From: Pirellulaceae bacterium
GTDB taxonomy: Bacteria > Planctomycetota > Planctomycetia > Pirellulales > Pirellulaceae
NCBI GenBank assembly: GCA_023382975.1
Contig: JAHDXO010000016.1
Span: 62,001 to 126,000 of the forward strand
Length of the DNA stretch: 64,000 nt
Direction of reading: 5' to 3'
The translations under genes and the position numbers were made by a program. Positions 53,127-62,575 of this stretch are shown here, piece after piece (position 1 is the stretch's first letter; each line of letters begins with the position of its first letter). The notes beneath the pieces were generated by a model. That model searched no databases. It worked only from the letters and a program-made list of their open reading frames with translations, and had not been told where the DNA came from.

Positions 53127-56100
53127 ATGGTTGATCGTATTTACGAGCAGTTTGACGATTTGAATCGCCGAGTTGCCGAGTTGTACGCGCAGCAACAGTT
53201 CGAGCGAGCAATACCAGTTGCCGAACGATCGCGCGCCGTCGCCGAGCAACACTGGGGCAAACAGCATCCAAATTACGCCACTAGCCTTTGCAACCTGGCA
53301 GAATTGCACCACGAATTGGGACGGTATGCCGAGGCCGAGCCGCTGTACCTGGAAGCGATCGAGATTCGCAGACGGACGCTCGGGGAACTCGATCCGTATC
53401 TGGCTTACACGCTGAACTGCCTGGCCGAGTTGTATCGCTTGACGGGACGGTACGCGGAAGCGGAATCGCGGCAACGGGAGGCGTTGGAGATTCGCCGCAC
53501 GGCGCTCGGGGAGGACCATCCGCAGTTTGCCGAAAGCGTGAACAACCTGGCGGCGCTGTATCGGGCGATGGGGCGGTTGGCTGAGGCCGAATTGTTGTAC
53601 AAGCAGGCGATCGCGATTCGCCGGGCCGCGCTGGGTGAGTCGCATCCGGATTTGGCCACCAGCTTGAACAACCTGGCGTTGCTGTACGATTCGCTCGGCC
53701 GGTACGCCGAAGCCGAGCCGGTATATTTGCAGGCCATTGAGATCTGGCGTGTGACGCTGGGTGAAGATCATTCGCATCATGCGGCCGGTCTGAATAACCT
53801 AGCCATGCTGTACGACTCGATGGGATACTATGCCGACGCCGAGCGGCTGTATCAGCAGGCGTTGGAAATCTGGCGGAAGATTTTCGGCGAGCGACACCCG
53901 AACTACGGCAGCTGCCTGAACAACCTGGCCGAACTGTACCGTGCCGTTGGGCAGTACGAACTGGCCGAGCCGCTCTACCTGCGAGAGAGCGAAATCTGCC
54001 GCGCGACACAGGGCGACCACACGCCCAGCTTCGCCGTCAGTCTCAACAATCTGGCGGCCCTGTACCGCGCCATGGGAAAGCACGGCCAGGCCGAGCCGCT
54101 CTACCTGCAAGCTCTTGAAGTGCGGCGGGCCACGTTGGGCGAGGAGCATCCGGGTTTCGCCGAGAGCCTGAGCAACGTGGCCGTGTTCTATGAGTCGATC
54201 GGGCGTTACGACGAAGCCGAGCGTCTGCAAACTCGGGCGCTAGAGATCCGCCGGGTAAAACTTGGCGAAACACATCCATCGCTGGCCACCAGCCTGAACA
54301 ACCTGGCGGCGTTGTACCGGGCCACCGGCCGCCACGCCGAAGCCGAACCGTACTACCAGCAGGCACTGGAAATCCGCCGCCAGACGCTCGGCGACTCGCA
54401 TCCGTTTGTCGCGCAAAGCCTGAACAACCTGGCGGTGTTCTACGCGGCCACCGGCCGCCCGGAGAAAAGCCTGGAACTGATGCAGCAGGCCGCCGACGTC
54501 CATCGCCGTTTGATCGGGCAGGTCTTCGCCATCAGTTCCGAGAGGCGGCGGCTGGAGTATCTCAAGAACATCGAGGTGCAGTACCACGCCTTTCTCACGC
54601 TGGTGTGGAAGCACTTGCGGGAATCGCCGTCGGCCGTGGCTGCGGCGTTGGATTTAGTGCTCCGCCGGAAAGCAATCAGCGCCGAGGCGCTGGCCGCACA
54701 GCGGGACGCGGTCCTCGCAGGACGCTACCCGCAGTGCCAATCCGACCTTCAAGAACTCGCGGCGTTGCGGCGGCGCATCGCAAACAAAACGGTGGCCGGG
54801 CCCGGCAAGGAAGATCTGCAAGCCCATCAGCAGTCGCTTCGGCAGTGGAACGAACAGCGGGAAGCACTCGAAACGAAACTCGCCACGGAAATCCCGGAGG
54901 TGCGGCTGCAACAGCATTTGCAGGACGTGAGCTGCCAATCGGTCGCTCGGAAGCTGCCGCCGGATGCAGCGCTCGTTGAAATCGTCCGCTTCAACGCCTT
55001 CGATTTTCACGCCGTTGCCGAGCGGCTGGACGAGTCGCACTGGCGGCCACCGCGGCAATGGCAGCCGGCCCGTTACCTGGCCTTCATCCTGCACGGAACC
55101 GGTCAGGAAGACGTGACATGCATGCCCGACAACTGGGGACCGTGTCACGAGATCGTCGATCTGGGCGAAGCCGAACCTATCGATCGAATGATTGCCAGCT
55201 TCCGGAGTGAAGTCATCGATGTCCAGCGCGGCCTGAGTTTTGGCAATGCGCGGTTGCCGGATGCGACCGGCGACGTCGGCCGTGCGTTACGAGCTGTCGT
55301 GTTCGATCCCATCGCGTGCCAGCTAGGCGATAGCAGGCGATTGTTCCTGGCTCCAGACGGCGAGCTAAACCTGCTGCCGTTCGGAGTGCTACCGACTGAC
55401 GATGACGATCGCCTGGTCGACCACTACCAGATCAGTCACGTGACCACGGGACGAGACGTGCTGCGTTTCGGAAGAACGGCAATCGGCTTGCCAACGGAGC
55501 CCCTTGTCGTCGCCGATCCGGATTATGACTTGTCCATCGATGACGGTGAGGACGTACAAAAATCCGGTGTTGATGTCCGGTCGATTGGTCGCCCGCCTCG
55601 AGACTTCCCTCGAGACGGCACGACGTTCCGGCGTTTGCCGGCGACGGAAGCAGAGGGCCAACATGTCGCCGCATTGGTCGGAACTTCGCGATTGTGGCTT
55701 CGCGATGCAGCCTTGGATGCTAAGCTAAAAGCCGTTCGCTCACCGCGAATCCTGCACTTGGCTACACATGGGTTCTTCCTGGAGGATCGCGCCAACGACG
55801 ACCATGAAACGCACGCCACAACGGGCTTTCAGGGCCTTCAAACGGGGCCGGCTGGAACCTGGTCAATTGCCGGCGTAGAGAATCCGTTGGTTCGATCCGG
55901 CCTGGCGTTGGCGGGAATCAATACATGGCTGGCGGATGGGCCCCTGCCCGCGGATGCCGAAGACGGAATCCTGACGGCCGAGGACGTCACGGGGATGGAC
56001 CTACTGGACACTGAACTGGTCGTACTGTCCGCCTGCGAAACGGGCGTGGGCGAAGTGCGATCGGGTGAAGGCGTCTTCGGTCTCCGCCGCGCCTTCGTCT

Positions 56101-56318
56101 TGGCCGGGGCACGAAGATTGGTGATGAGTCTTTGGAAGGTGCCGGACAGCCAGACTCAGGAACTGATGGACGAGGTATACCGGCATCTGCGATCCGGTTT
56201 GCCTCCGGCCGAATCGCTCCAGCAGGCGCAACTGACTTTGCAGAAACGATACCCGGACCCCTACTACTGGGGCGCATTCATTTGTCAGGGGGATCCCGCA
56301 GCCATCGATCCGTTCTAG
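53127..56318 (+). CDS. TPR-CHAT protease, 1063 aa
   Basis: Residues about 30-480 are at least ten 42-residue TPRs of the kinesin-light-chain type, each reading N-L-A-x-L-Y-x-x-x-G-R-Y-x-E-A-E-x-L-Y followed by A-x-E-I-R-R-x-x-L-G-E-x-H-P. An alpha-helical connector spans 480-680. The CHAT protease domain covers about 680-1063, with catalytic His881 in ILHLATHGFF and Cys970 in VVLSACETGVG, then GEGVFGLRRAFVLAGARRLVMSLWKV. It is soluble. TPR-CHAT proteases are known as Csx29 in Craspase and from gasdermin-linked defence loci, where the TPR part senses and CHAT cleaves partners. Here no Cas gene is present. ATG 53127 has GGGAG upstream. Confidence 0.92.
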   Translation: MVDRIYEQFDDLNRRVAELYAQQQFERAIPVAERSRAVAEQHWGKQHPNYATSLCNLAELHHELGRYAEAEPLYLEAIEIRRRTLGELDPYLAYTLNCLAELYRLTGRYAEAESRQREALEIRRTALGEDHPQFAESVNNLAALYRAMGRLAEAELLYKQAIAIRRAALGESHPDLATSLNNLALLYDSLGRYAEAEPVYLQAIEIWRVTLGEDHSHHAAGLNNLAMLYDSMGYYADAERLYQQALEIWRKIFGERHPNYGSCLNNLAELYRAVGQYELAEPLYLRESEICRATQGDHTPSFAVSLNNLAALYRAMGKHGQAEPLYLQALEVRRATLGEEHPGFAESLSNVAVFYESIGRYDEAERLQTRALEIRRVKLGETHPSLATSLNNLAALYRATGRHAEAEPYYQQALEIRRQTLGDSHPFVAQSLNNLAVFYAATGRPEKSLELMQQAADVHRRLIGQVFAISSERRRLEYLKNIEVQYHAFLTLVWKHLRESPSAVAAALDLVLRRKAISAEALAAQRDAVLAGRYPQCQSDLQELAALRRRIANKTVAGPGKEDLQAHQQSLRQWNEQREALETKLATEIPEVRLQQHLQDVSCQSVARKLPPDAALVEIVRFNAFDFHAVAERLDESHWRPPRQWQPARYLAFILHGTGQEDVTCMPDNWGPCHEIVDLGEAEPIDRMIASFRSEVIDVQRGLSFGNARLPDATGDVGRALRAVVFDPIACQLGDSRRLFLAPDGELNLLPFGVLPTDDDDRLVDHYQISHVTTGRDVLRFGRTAIGLPTEPLVVADPDYDLSIDDGEDVQKSGVDVRSIGRPPRDFPRDGTTFRRLPATEAEGQHVAALVGTSRLWLRDAALDAKLKAVRSPRILHLATHGFFLEDRANDDHETHATTGFQGLQTGPAGTWSIAGVENPLVRSGLALAGINTWLADGPLPADAEDGILTAEDVTGMDLLDTELVVLSACETGVGEVRSGEGVFGLRRAFVLAGARRLVMSLWKVPDSQTQELMDEVYRHLRSGLPPAESLQQAQLTLQKRYPDPYYWGAFICQGDPAAIDPF

Positions 56319-56391
56319 CAGGAGGACGCAAACGAACTGACCTACACACCACGTACAAGTCAAATCGGAAACGACTACAGCAGGAGATGCA

Positions 56392-56859
56392 ATGAACACC
56401 GCCAGCGAACTAATCGAGCAGTTACTTTCTTCCTACCAAGCCCTGGACCACGCCGCGATGGCGGCGTGCTATCACGACGAGGCGGTGTTCTCGGATATCG
56501 CCTTTCGACTCGACGGCAAGCGGCGAATCCATGCGATGTGGCATATGATCTGCGAGAAGGGGATCGATGTCCATGTGGAAAGCGTGGAGACGGATGGAGA
56601 CGTCGTACGGGCGCGGCTTGTGGACACCTATGTGTTCTCCGACACGGGACGCACGGTCGTCAACAAGATCGAGTCCGCCTTCGAATTCCGTGACGGGCTG
56701 ATCGCAACGCATCGCGATGCGTGCGACGCCCTGGATTGGGCACGGCAGGCGTTCGGAGGATGGAAAGGGGAAATTGCCGGTCGCATCGGCTTGATCCGCC
56801 GAAGGGCTGCGAGAAAGAAGATGCGAAGCTTCATCGCGTCGCATCCCGAGTACGCCTGA
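56392..56859 (+). CDS. NTF2-like (SnoaL-type) protein, 155 aa
   Basis: LIEQLLSSYQALDHAAMAACYHDEAVFSDIAF is a typical NTF2/SnoaL start, followed by GKRRIHAMWHMICEKGIDVHVE and strands ARLVDTYVF, NKIESAFEFRDGLIATHRD. It forms a cone-shaped dimeric pocket and may bind or convert a small ligand. It lies 73 bp after the TPR-CHAT gene on the same strand, so it could be part of the cluster; alternatively it is a passenger. Confidence 0.8.
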   Translation: MNTASELIEQLLSSYQALDHAAMAACYHDEAVFSDIAFRLDGKRRIHAMWHMICEKGIDVHVESVETDGDVVRARLVDTYVFSDTGRTVVNKIESAFEFRDGLIATHRDACDALDWARQAFGGWKGEIAGRIGLIRRRAARKKMRSFIASHPEYA

Positions 56860-56860
56860 C

Positions 56861-57060
56861 ATGGACCGCTTTCGGGGCATTGGCCAAGACGGCGCACACC
56901 ATCGGCGGTTTCACGACCTGTGCTACCAAGTCACTGAACTATACGAACAGGATAAGTTCAGAACTTCGAGCGGGCGATTCCGCATGCCGACCAGGCATGG
57001 TCGCTCGCCGAAGGACACTGAGGATTGAAGCATCCGGATGCCAATCGCTGGGACGCACGC
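56861..57060 (+). pseudogene. decayed N-terminus of a second TPR-CHAT gene
   Basis: The frame from ATG 56861 reads ...HDLCYQVTELYEQDKF. After a frame change near 56967 it reads ERAIPHADQAWSLAEGH, then TGA where relatives have Trp, then GLKHPDANRW. Each part aligns with the start of the intact TPR-CHAT protein (DLNRRVAELYAQQQF, ERAIPVAERSRAVAEQHWG, KQHPNYATS). The rest of the gene is gone. Confidence 0.7.
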
Positions 57061-57079
57061 ATTCGCAGAGAAAAGCAAT

Positions 57080-60000
57080 ATGTCCACGACGAATAGCAAG
57101 CCCGTCATCTTCTTAGCCTTTGCCAACGACCGCGATGACACGATCGGCTATTTGCGGAATTTGCCGGATGAGGCGCGGCGGGTGCGGGAGGGGTTGGAGG
57201 CGGCGGAACGGGCGGGACTGTGCGAGGTGGTGGTGCGGACGAACTGCACGGCGGGCGATATCTTCAAGGTGTTCCAGGATCCGAGATACCGCAACCGGAT
57301 CGCGATCTTCCACTACGGCGGACATGCCAACGGGTATCAGTTGCTGCTGGAATCGGCCGTGGGTCAATCAGCGGCTGCCGATGCGGGTGGATTGGCGGCT
57401 TTCTTGGGCCAGCAGCGCGGGCTGCAACTGGTGTTTCTGAACGGCTGCTCCACGCAGCAGCAGACGCAAGGATTGCTGGACGCGAAGGTCCCGGCCGTGA
57501 TCTCGACGTCGCGAGCGATCGACGACCGAGTTGCGACGGACTTCGCCTGCCAGTTCTACCAGGGACTGGCGGGCGGGGCGAGCGTTGCGGGTGCGTTTCA
57601 GGAAGCGGCGGCGAGTATCACGACAACTCGCGGCGGGCAAACGCGGGCGCTGTATTTCGGCGACCGGGATCGGGCCGGGACCGTCGATGCGGACCGGTGG
57701 CCGTGGGCGATGCAGTATCGGCAGGGAGCCGAGTCGGCGGGCGATTGGAACCTGCCGGAGGCGGCCGACGATCCGCTGTTCGGCTTGCCGCCGCTGCCGC
57801 CGCATGATTTGCCCGAGTCGCCCTTTCGGCATCTGCACCCGTTCCGCCGCGAACATGCCGAGGTGTTCTTTGGTCGAGGACGCGAGATCCGCAATCTGTA
57901 TCACCGCGTCGTCGGCGGCGATGCGGCCCCGATCATCCTGTTCTGCGGTCAAGCGGGAGTCGGCAAATCATCATTACTCGACGCCGGCTTGTTCCCGCGC
58001 CTGGAAAACACCTGCGACGTTCGCTATCTGCGGCGGGTCGAACAGGAAGGTCTGGCCGGCACGCTGCATCTGGCCCTGCTGCCGGAGATCGCAGAACGTT
58101 CGGCGGGCGAGGCATGGCTGGACCGCGAGCAGGACTCGCAACGGCCGCTGGTCGTGATCCTGGATCAGGCCGAGGAGGCGTTTACCCGCAGCCATCATCC
58201 GATCGCGGACGAGTTCCCGAAACTGCTGCGCATGCTGACCTCGATCTTCGGCGATCCGTCGCGCCGCCCGCGAGGCCGATTGGTGCTGGGGTTTCGCAAG
58301 GAGTGGCTGGCCGAGATCGAGCAGCGGCTGATCGAAGCCCGACTGCCGCGCACTCGCATTTTTCTGGAACGGCTCGACTTGCGAGGCGTCAAGGAGGCGA
58401 TTATCGGTCCCGTTCGCTCGCCGCGACTGCAGCAGCAGTTTCGACTGACGATCGGGGACGGATTGGCCGACACGATCGCCAACGACTTGTCGCAGGACGC
58501 CGACACGCCGCTCGCGCCCACGCTCCAAATTCTGCTGACCAAGCTGTGGAACGCAGCGCGGCAGCGGGATCCGCACCAACCTTGCTTCGACCAGGCGTTG
58601 TACCGCGAATTGAAATCACAGGGGGTGCTGCTGGGCGATTTCGTCGATCAACAACTGGCGGGAATCGAGAACGACAGCGCGAATCCAGCCGTCCGCGAAG
58701 CGGCCCGGCGAGGGCTGCTGCTCGACGTGCTGGCTCTGCACACCACCGTGCTGGGCACGTCGAACCAGGTGATGCATCACGAACTTGAGCGGATTTACGG
58801 CCAACGGTTGGACGCATTGCCGGCGCTGGTGTCGGAGTGTGTCGATCGCTATCTGGCGACCGTGGTGGAAGGCCGGGACAGGACCAAGGCGACGCGGCTG
58901 TCCCACGATACGCTGGGGCCGATCGTCCGGCAGCGATTCGAGGAGTCGGATCGCGACGGCCAGCGGGCTCGCCGGATACTGGACGCTCGCGTCGACGAGT
59001 GGCAGTCCGGCAACCGCGTGCCGCTGGATGATGCCGACTTGGCGATCGTCGAGCGTGGCAAGGACGGGAGCAAAGCATGGACGGAGACCGAGCGGGAGCT
59101 GATCGAAGCCAGCCGACTGGCCCATCACCGCCGCAAGCGGTTGCGGCGCTCGATCGTCGGCGCGGGACTCGTGATGCTGGCGGCCATCGTATCCAGTGCC
59201 GCGGCGGCCTTCTACTTTGGACGCCAAGCCGACTTGCAGCGGCAGGATGCCGTGGCACAGCGCCGGCGCACCGAGGAATCGCTGGCCGCAAGCTGGCTGG
59301 CGCCGTTGCCGGTGCTCGATATCCGCCAGCAAATTGGCGAAACGAAACCGTTGCGTCAACAGGCGATTGGAGCGGGTGAATTGCAGGCGCTTTGGGACTT
59401 GGCGCAGACGGACATCCCGCGTTTGCGGCTGTTGTTCTTGCAGGCTACGTTCCACTCCGACTTCACCGCCAAACAACTCGTCAGCCGCCGCGACATGGCG
59501 GTCTTGGCGAGTGCGGGATTGAACGAGGAACTCCGTCAACAGGTGCTTCTCGAATTGGTCCGGCCGCGGCTGGATGATCCGAATTCATCCTGGTCGACCG
59601 TGGTTGGCGGCGTTGCAATCGGCTCTGCCTTGGCGGGCGACCGCGAGATGTTCCAAAGCTCCGCGGTCCAAGCGGTCCTGCGAACGATGCGAAAGACGGA
59701 CGATCCCGTTGAATTGGCTTGGTTGGGCGAGGGGCTGGTCCAAGTCAAAGGGGCCGCGAATCCCGGCGAAGTGGAATTTGCTTTCCAACGGCTGGCGACG
59801 GCGATCGATCTGGTTCCCGAAGACAGCTATCCGGCTCTACTCGGAGAAAGCCTTGCCGGAATCGCAGACGCTTTGCCGGGCGAAGCGGCGCTGCCGACGA
59901 TGAACGCGGTACTGAGCATCTGGAAAACGAAGAACGATCTCGCCGTCCGTCGCGACCTGGAAGCCGTGGTGTGCCGCATCGCAGCGAATGTCGAAGACCA

Positions 60001-61780
60001 CAAGGTCGCCGCGACCGTGCGGTTGCTGATCGAAGCCACCTCCGCGGCGGATCGGCTCATGGGGAACAGCTTCGGCGAAACGCTAAGCCAGGTGGCGAGC
60101 CGATTAGGTCCCGCGGAGGCGTCGGCGATCTTTCCCCTCGTCAGCAATTCGTTGGCCCAAGCAGCGGGACCGCCCATCTACGGGTCGCTCAGTGCGGGAT
60201 GGATCGCTACGGCCAAACGGCTCGCTCCGGCGACTCGCCGCCAATTCCTGGGCGAGTTCCTGCGAGAGAACCAAGAACAGAGATCGCGACGTCTGCCGTT
60301 GATTGCGTCCGTCGCCGATGCGCTGTCCAGCGAAGAAGCGGCCGAACTGTTGGGGCTGCTGGGCGCGCCTCCGCCGCCCGGTTCCGATCCCGAGGGCACG
60401 TTCTTGTCGTACGCCGTCGCTTTGGGCAAGCGATGCGAGGCGACGGCGGCCGTCGATGCCCTGCAAGCGATTCTGACTTCCGCACCCTACGTGCAACAAC
60501 TGGCGTACGACTCGACCCTGCCCGCGGAAATGGAGCAGACGTTGCGGCTGCTGCTGGAACGGATGCCGGCGGCCGAGTTGGGGCCAGCGGCGGATCAATT
60601 GGTCACAGCGATCGCGCTGCCGCCCCGCACACGGGAATTGCAGGTGCCGTTGCTGGCTTCGTTGGCATCGATTCCCGACGACGGCATTCGGCAGTCCGCC
60701 GTGACGCGGGCATGGGAAAGCACGCTGAACGCCTTCCAGCAAGCGTCCGAAGCGGATCGAGGTTGGCTGCTGGCAGGTGCGTTGCGGCCGATTGCTCCGC
60801 AATTGGGCTCCGATCCGTTGCAGACTGCGGCCAGCATCGTGTTGGCCGAATACGAGCGAATGCATGCGACGGCGATTCCCGAGTGGTATGCCGCGGCTCC
60901 GTGGCTCGAGTGTTTTGCGATCCTCGATCCCTTCGTGGACCAGGAAACGAGCGACCGATTTGCGGCGGAGATGATGAGCGTCATTCGATCCAGCCTTGCG
61001 CTGGATACGGTCATCGGCGACGGGCTGCGCCGCGAACTGGTCAAGACCATAGCGAGTTGCAGAGGATTCTCGGACGAGGACCGAAGCGAAGTCGTGGCGG
61101 TTCTCAACAAACGCCTCGCAGAACTCCTCGCCCAACGGCGAACGGATCCCTACACGGACGTCCTCGAGTCAATCGCGGCCCTGGCGCCACGATTGTCGGC
61201 GGACCAGCAGAAGGAGCTCCATCAACTGCTGTGGCCAGCCGTTCAGACGGAACGCAACCACGCTCGACTGGCGGCTTGGACGAGGCTGTGGTACCAGATC
61301 GCTCCACCAGAGACGCGCGACGAACTGGCGCGGGAAGCGGCGGCCCGTTTGATCGTCGCGTTGCACGATCCGCCGTCAGCGACTCTGGAGGGACGAGGCG
61401 GCACGTTGCCCCAATCGCACGTCTTGGGCGAGATCGCCTCGGTCTTGAAGATGCTGGCCGAACCACTCGATCCGCCGTTCTTGCTGGCTGGCAGCGAGGC
61501 GGTCATGACCGCCTTTCTCCTGCCGGATTTTCACCAGTCGCAGACTGACCTGACCGACTGCCTGTGGACGCTGACCGGCGGATTGGACAACTCCGCGTTG
61601 GTGTCCATGCTGAAATGGCCGGTCTGCATCGGCGCGGCGCGCGCCGTGGTTCTCGATCGTCTCGAGGCCGAAACGAACGCTGAGTTCCAGGGCAACATCT
61701 GGAGCGTCGTTCAAGCCGCCCCGTCGCTGGGAATCGCAACGGATGTTCTGAACTCGCCGGCCAGAAGACCGGGCAGGTAG
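57080..61780 (+). CDS. second CHAT protease-nSTAND NTPase-TM protein with helical-repeat C-terminus, 1566 aa
   Basis: The N-terminal 730 residues parallel the protein at 47148: CHAT His82 (IFHYGGHANG) and Cys123 (LNGCSTQQQ), Walker A GQAGVGKSS (290-298), Walker B PLVVILDQAEE with Asp362, and a TM helix at about 691-713 (SIVGAGLVMLAAIVSSAAAAF). I estimate 65-75% identity by eye. After the TM the two share nothing. Here about 830 residues of Ala/Leu-rich helical repeats follow (ELGPAADQLVTAIALPPRT, LLASLASIPDDGIRQSAVTRAW), HEAT/ARM-like. The DNA is uniformly GC-rich, unlike the C-terminal half of the paralogue. The start at ATG 57080 (MSTTNSKPVIFLAFAN) matches the paralogue. It is probably membrane-anchored, with protease and NTPase on one side and repeats on the other. 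Confidence 0.92.
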   Translation: MSTTNSKPVIFLAFANDRDDTIGYLRNLPDEARRVREGLEAAERAGLCEVVVRTNCTAGDIFKVFQDPRYRNRIAIFHYGGHANGYQLLLESAVGQSAAADAGGLAAFLGQQRGLQLVFLNGCSTQQQTQGLLDAKVPAVISTSRAIDDRVATDFACQFYQGLAGGASVAGAFQEAAASITTTRGGQTRALYFGDRDRAGTVDADRWPWAMQYRQGAESAGDWNLPEAADDPLFGLPPLPPHDLPESPFRHLHPFRREHAEVFFGRGREIRNLYHRVVGGDAAPIILFCGQAGVGKSSLLDAGLFPRLENTCDVRYLRRVEQEGLAGTLHLALLPEIAERSAGEAWLDREQDSQRPLVVILDQAEEAFTRSHHPIADEFPKLLRMLTSIFGDPSRRPRGRLVLGFRKEWLAEIEQRLIEARLPRTRIFLERLDLRGVKEAIIGPVRSPRLQQQFRLTIGDGLADTIANDLSQDADTPLAPTLQILLTKLWNAARQRDPHQPCFDQALYRELKSQGVLLGDFVDQQLAGIENDSANPAVREAARRGLLLDVLALHTTVLGTSNQVMHHELERIYGQRLDALPALVSECVDRYLATVVEGRDRTKATRLSHDTLGPIVRQRFEESDRDGQRARRILDARVDEWQSGNRVPLDDADLAIVERGKDGSKAWTETERELIEASRLAHHRRKRLRRSIVGAGLVMLAAIVSSAAAAFYFGRQADLQRQDAVAQRRRTEESLAASWLAPLPVLDIRQQIGETKPLRQQAIGAGELQALWDLAQTDIPRLRLLFLQATFHSDFTAKQLVSRRDMAVLASAGLNEELRQQVLLELVRPRLDDPNSSWSTVVGGVAIGSALAGDREMFQSSAVQAVLRTMRKTDDPVELAWLGEGLVQVKGAANPGEVEFAFQRLATAIDLVPEDSYPALLGESLAGIADALPGEAALPTMNAVLSIWKTKNDLAVRRDLEAVVCRIAANVEDHKVAATVRLLIEATSAADRLMGNSFGETLSQVASRLGPAEASAIFPLVSNSLAQAAGPPIYGSLSAGWIATAKRLAPATRRQFLGEFLRENQEQRSRRLPLIASVADALSSEEAAELLGLLGAPPPPGSDPEGTFLSYAVALGKRCEATAAVDALQAILTSAPYVQQLAYDSTLPAEMEQTLRLLLERMPAAELGPAADQLVTAIALPPRTRELQVPLLASLASIPDDGIRQSAVTRAWESTLNAFQQASEADRGWLLAGALRPIAPQLGSDPLQTAASIVLAEYERMHATAIPEWYAAAPWLECFAILDPFVDQETSDRFAAEMMSVIRSSLALDTVIGDGLRRELVKTIASCRGFSDEDRSEVVAVLNKRLAELLAQRRTDPYTDVLESIAALAPRLSADQQKELHQLLWPAVQTERNHARLAAWTRLWYQIAPPETRDELAREAAARLIVALHDPPSATLEGRGGTLPQSHVLGEIASVLKMLAEPLDPPFLLAGSEAVMTAFLLPDFHQSQTDLTDCLWTLTGGLDNSALVSMLKWPVCIGAARAVVLDRLEAETNAEFQGNIWSVVQAAPSLGIATDVLNSPARRPGR

Positions 61781-61853
61781 CACCGCTCGAGATGATGAGT
61801 ACCGCACCGTTCCTGCCGAGCAACAGACCGTGCGAGAAGGCATCGAGTGATGC

Positions 61854-62552
61854 TCATTCCGTCACTCGCAACTTCCCCACGGCCAGGAGTCGTCGTCCCT
61901 CGCGGCACAGGTCCAGCAACGGGCAGTCGGGGCACTGCGGACGACGTGCGACGCAGACAGTGCGTCCGTGGCGGATCAGTTGGATGTGAAACTCGAGCAC
62001 GCGATCGTCCGGCACCATTTCGGCCAACGCAACATGCGCCCGATTGGCGTCGGTCCGCGGGCCGATCAGGCCGATCCGCTTGGCCACGCGATGCACGTGC
62101 GTGTCGACCGGCAGCACGGGCTTGCGGCAGGCGAACAACAGCACGCACGCCGCCGTCTTGGGCCCGACGCCGGGGAACGATGTCAAATAGTCCAACGCTT
62201 CGCTGGCTGCCCAATCGTGCAGGAATTCCAGCGACAGTTCGCCCCGTTCGCGGTGAATTCGCTGCAAGATCTCCTTGATCCGCGGCGCCTTGCGGTTGGC
62301 CAATCCGGCTTGCCGAATCGCCGCCGCGATCCGATCGACCGGCGCTCGCCGCACTTGATCCCAATCTGGAAACCGCCGCCGCAGTTCCTCGAACGCCGGC
62401 CCGCTGTTGGCGTCCGAGGTGTTCTGCGAAAGCACCGTCGCAATCAACTCGTCCAACACCGGCCACTGTTCCGGCCACTCGACGGGCCCATGCGCCGTGC
62501 GCAGGCGCCGACAGATCGTGGCGATCGTCCTTCGTGTTGCCGCGGCGGTCAC
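61854..62552 (-). CDS. nth: endonuclease III family DNA glycosylase/AP lyase, 232 aa
   Basis: HhH-GPD base-excision glycosylase. The helix-hairpin-helix is SFPGVGPKTAACVLLFA, with the catalytic Asp in LPVDTHVHRVAKRIGL. The 4Fe-4S cluster motif is C-x6-C-x2-C-x5-C (CVARRPQCPDCPLLDLC). The position of the catalytic Lys seen in Nth (just inside the HhH, GPKTA) is kept as Lys. It starts with GTG at 62552, 23 bp from the stop of the upstream FAD gene, so the two may be co-transcribed. Confidence 0.9.
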   Translation of the reverse strand: MTAAATRRTIATICRRLRTAHGPVEWPEQWPVLDELIATVLSQNTSDANSGPAFEELRRRFPDWDQVRRAPVDRIAAAIRQAGLANRKAPRIKEILQRIHRERGELSLEFLHDWAASEALDYLTSFPGVGPKTAACVLLFACRKPVLPVDTHVHRVAKRIGLIGPRTDANRAHVALAEMVPDDRVLEFHIQLIRHGRTVCVARRPQCPDCPLLDLCREGRRLLAVGKLRVTE

Positions 62553-62575
62553 GGTGCCTCCGGAAATGGGCTTGG

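Noticed and set aside
53127..56318. TPR-CHAT protein as a Craspase (Csx29) homologue
   Set aside because: The domain order is similar, but no gRAMP/Cas7-11, CRISPR array or other cas gene lies in the window, so I do not name it as such.
59719..61548. 609-codon alternative-frame ORF in the C-terminal part of the second CHAT-nSTAND gene
   Set aside because: Arg/Gly-rich shadow frame; the main frame continues without a break from the conserved N-terminal domains.
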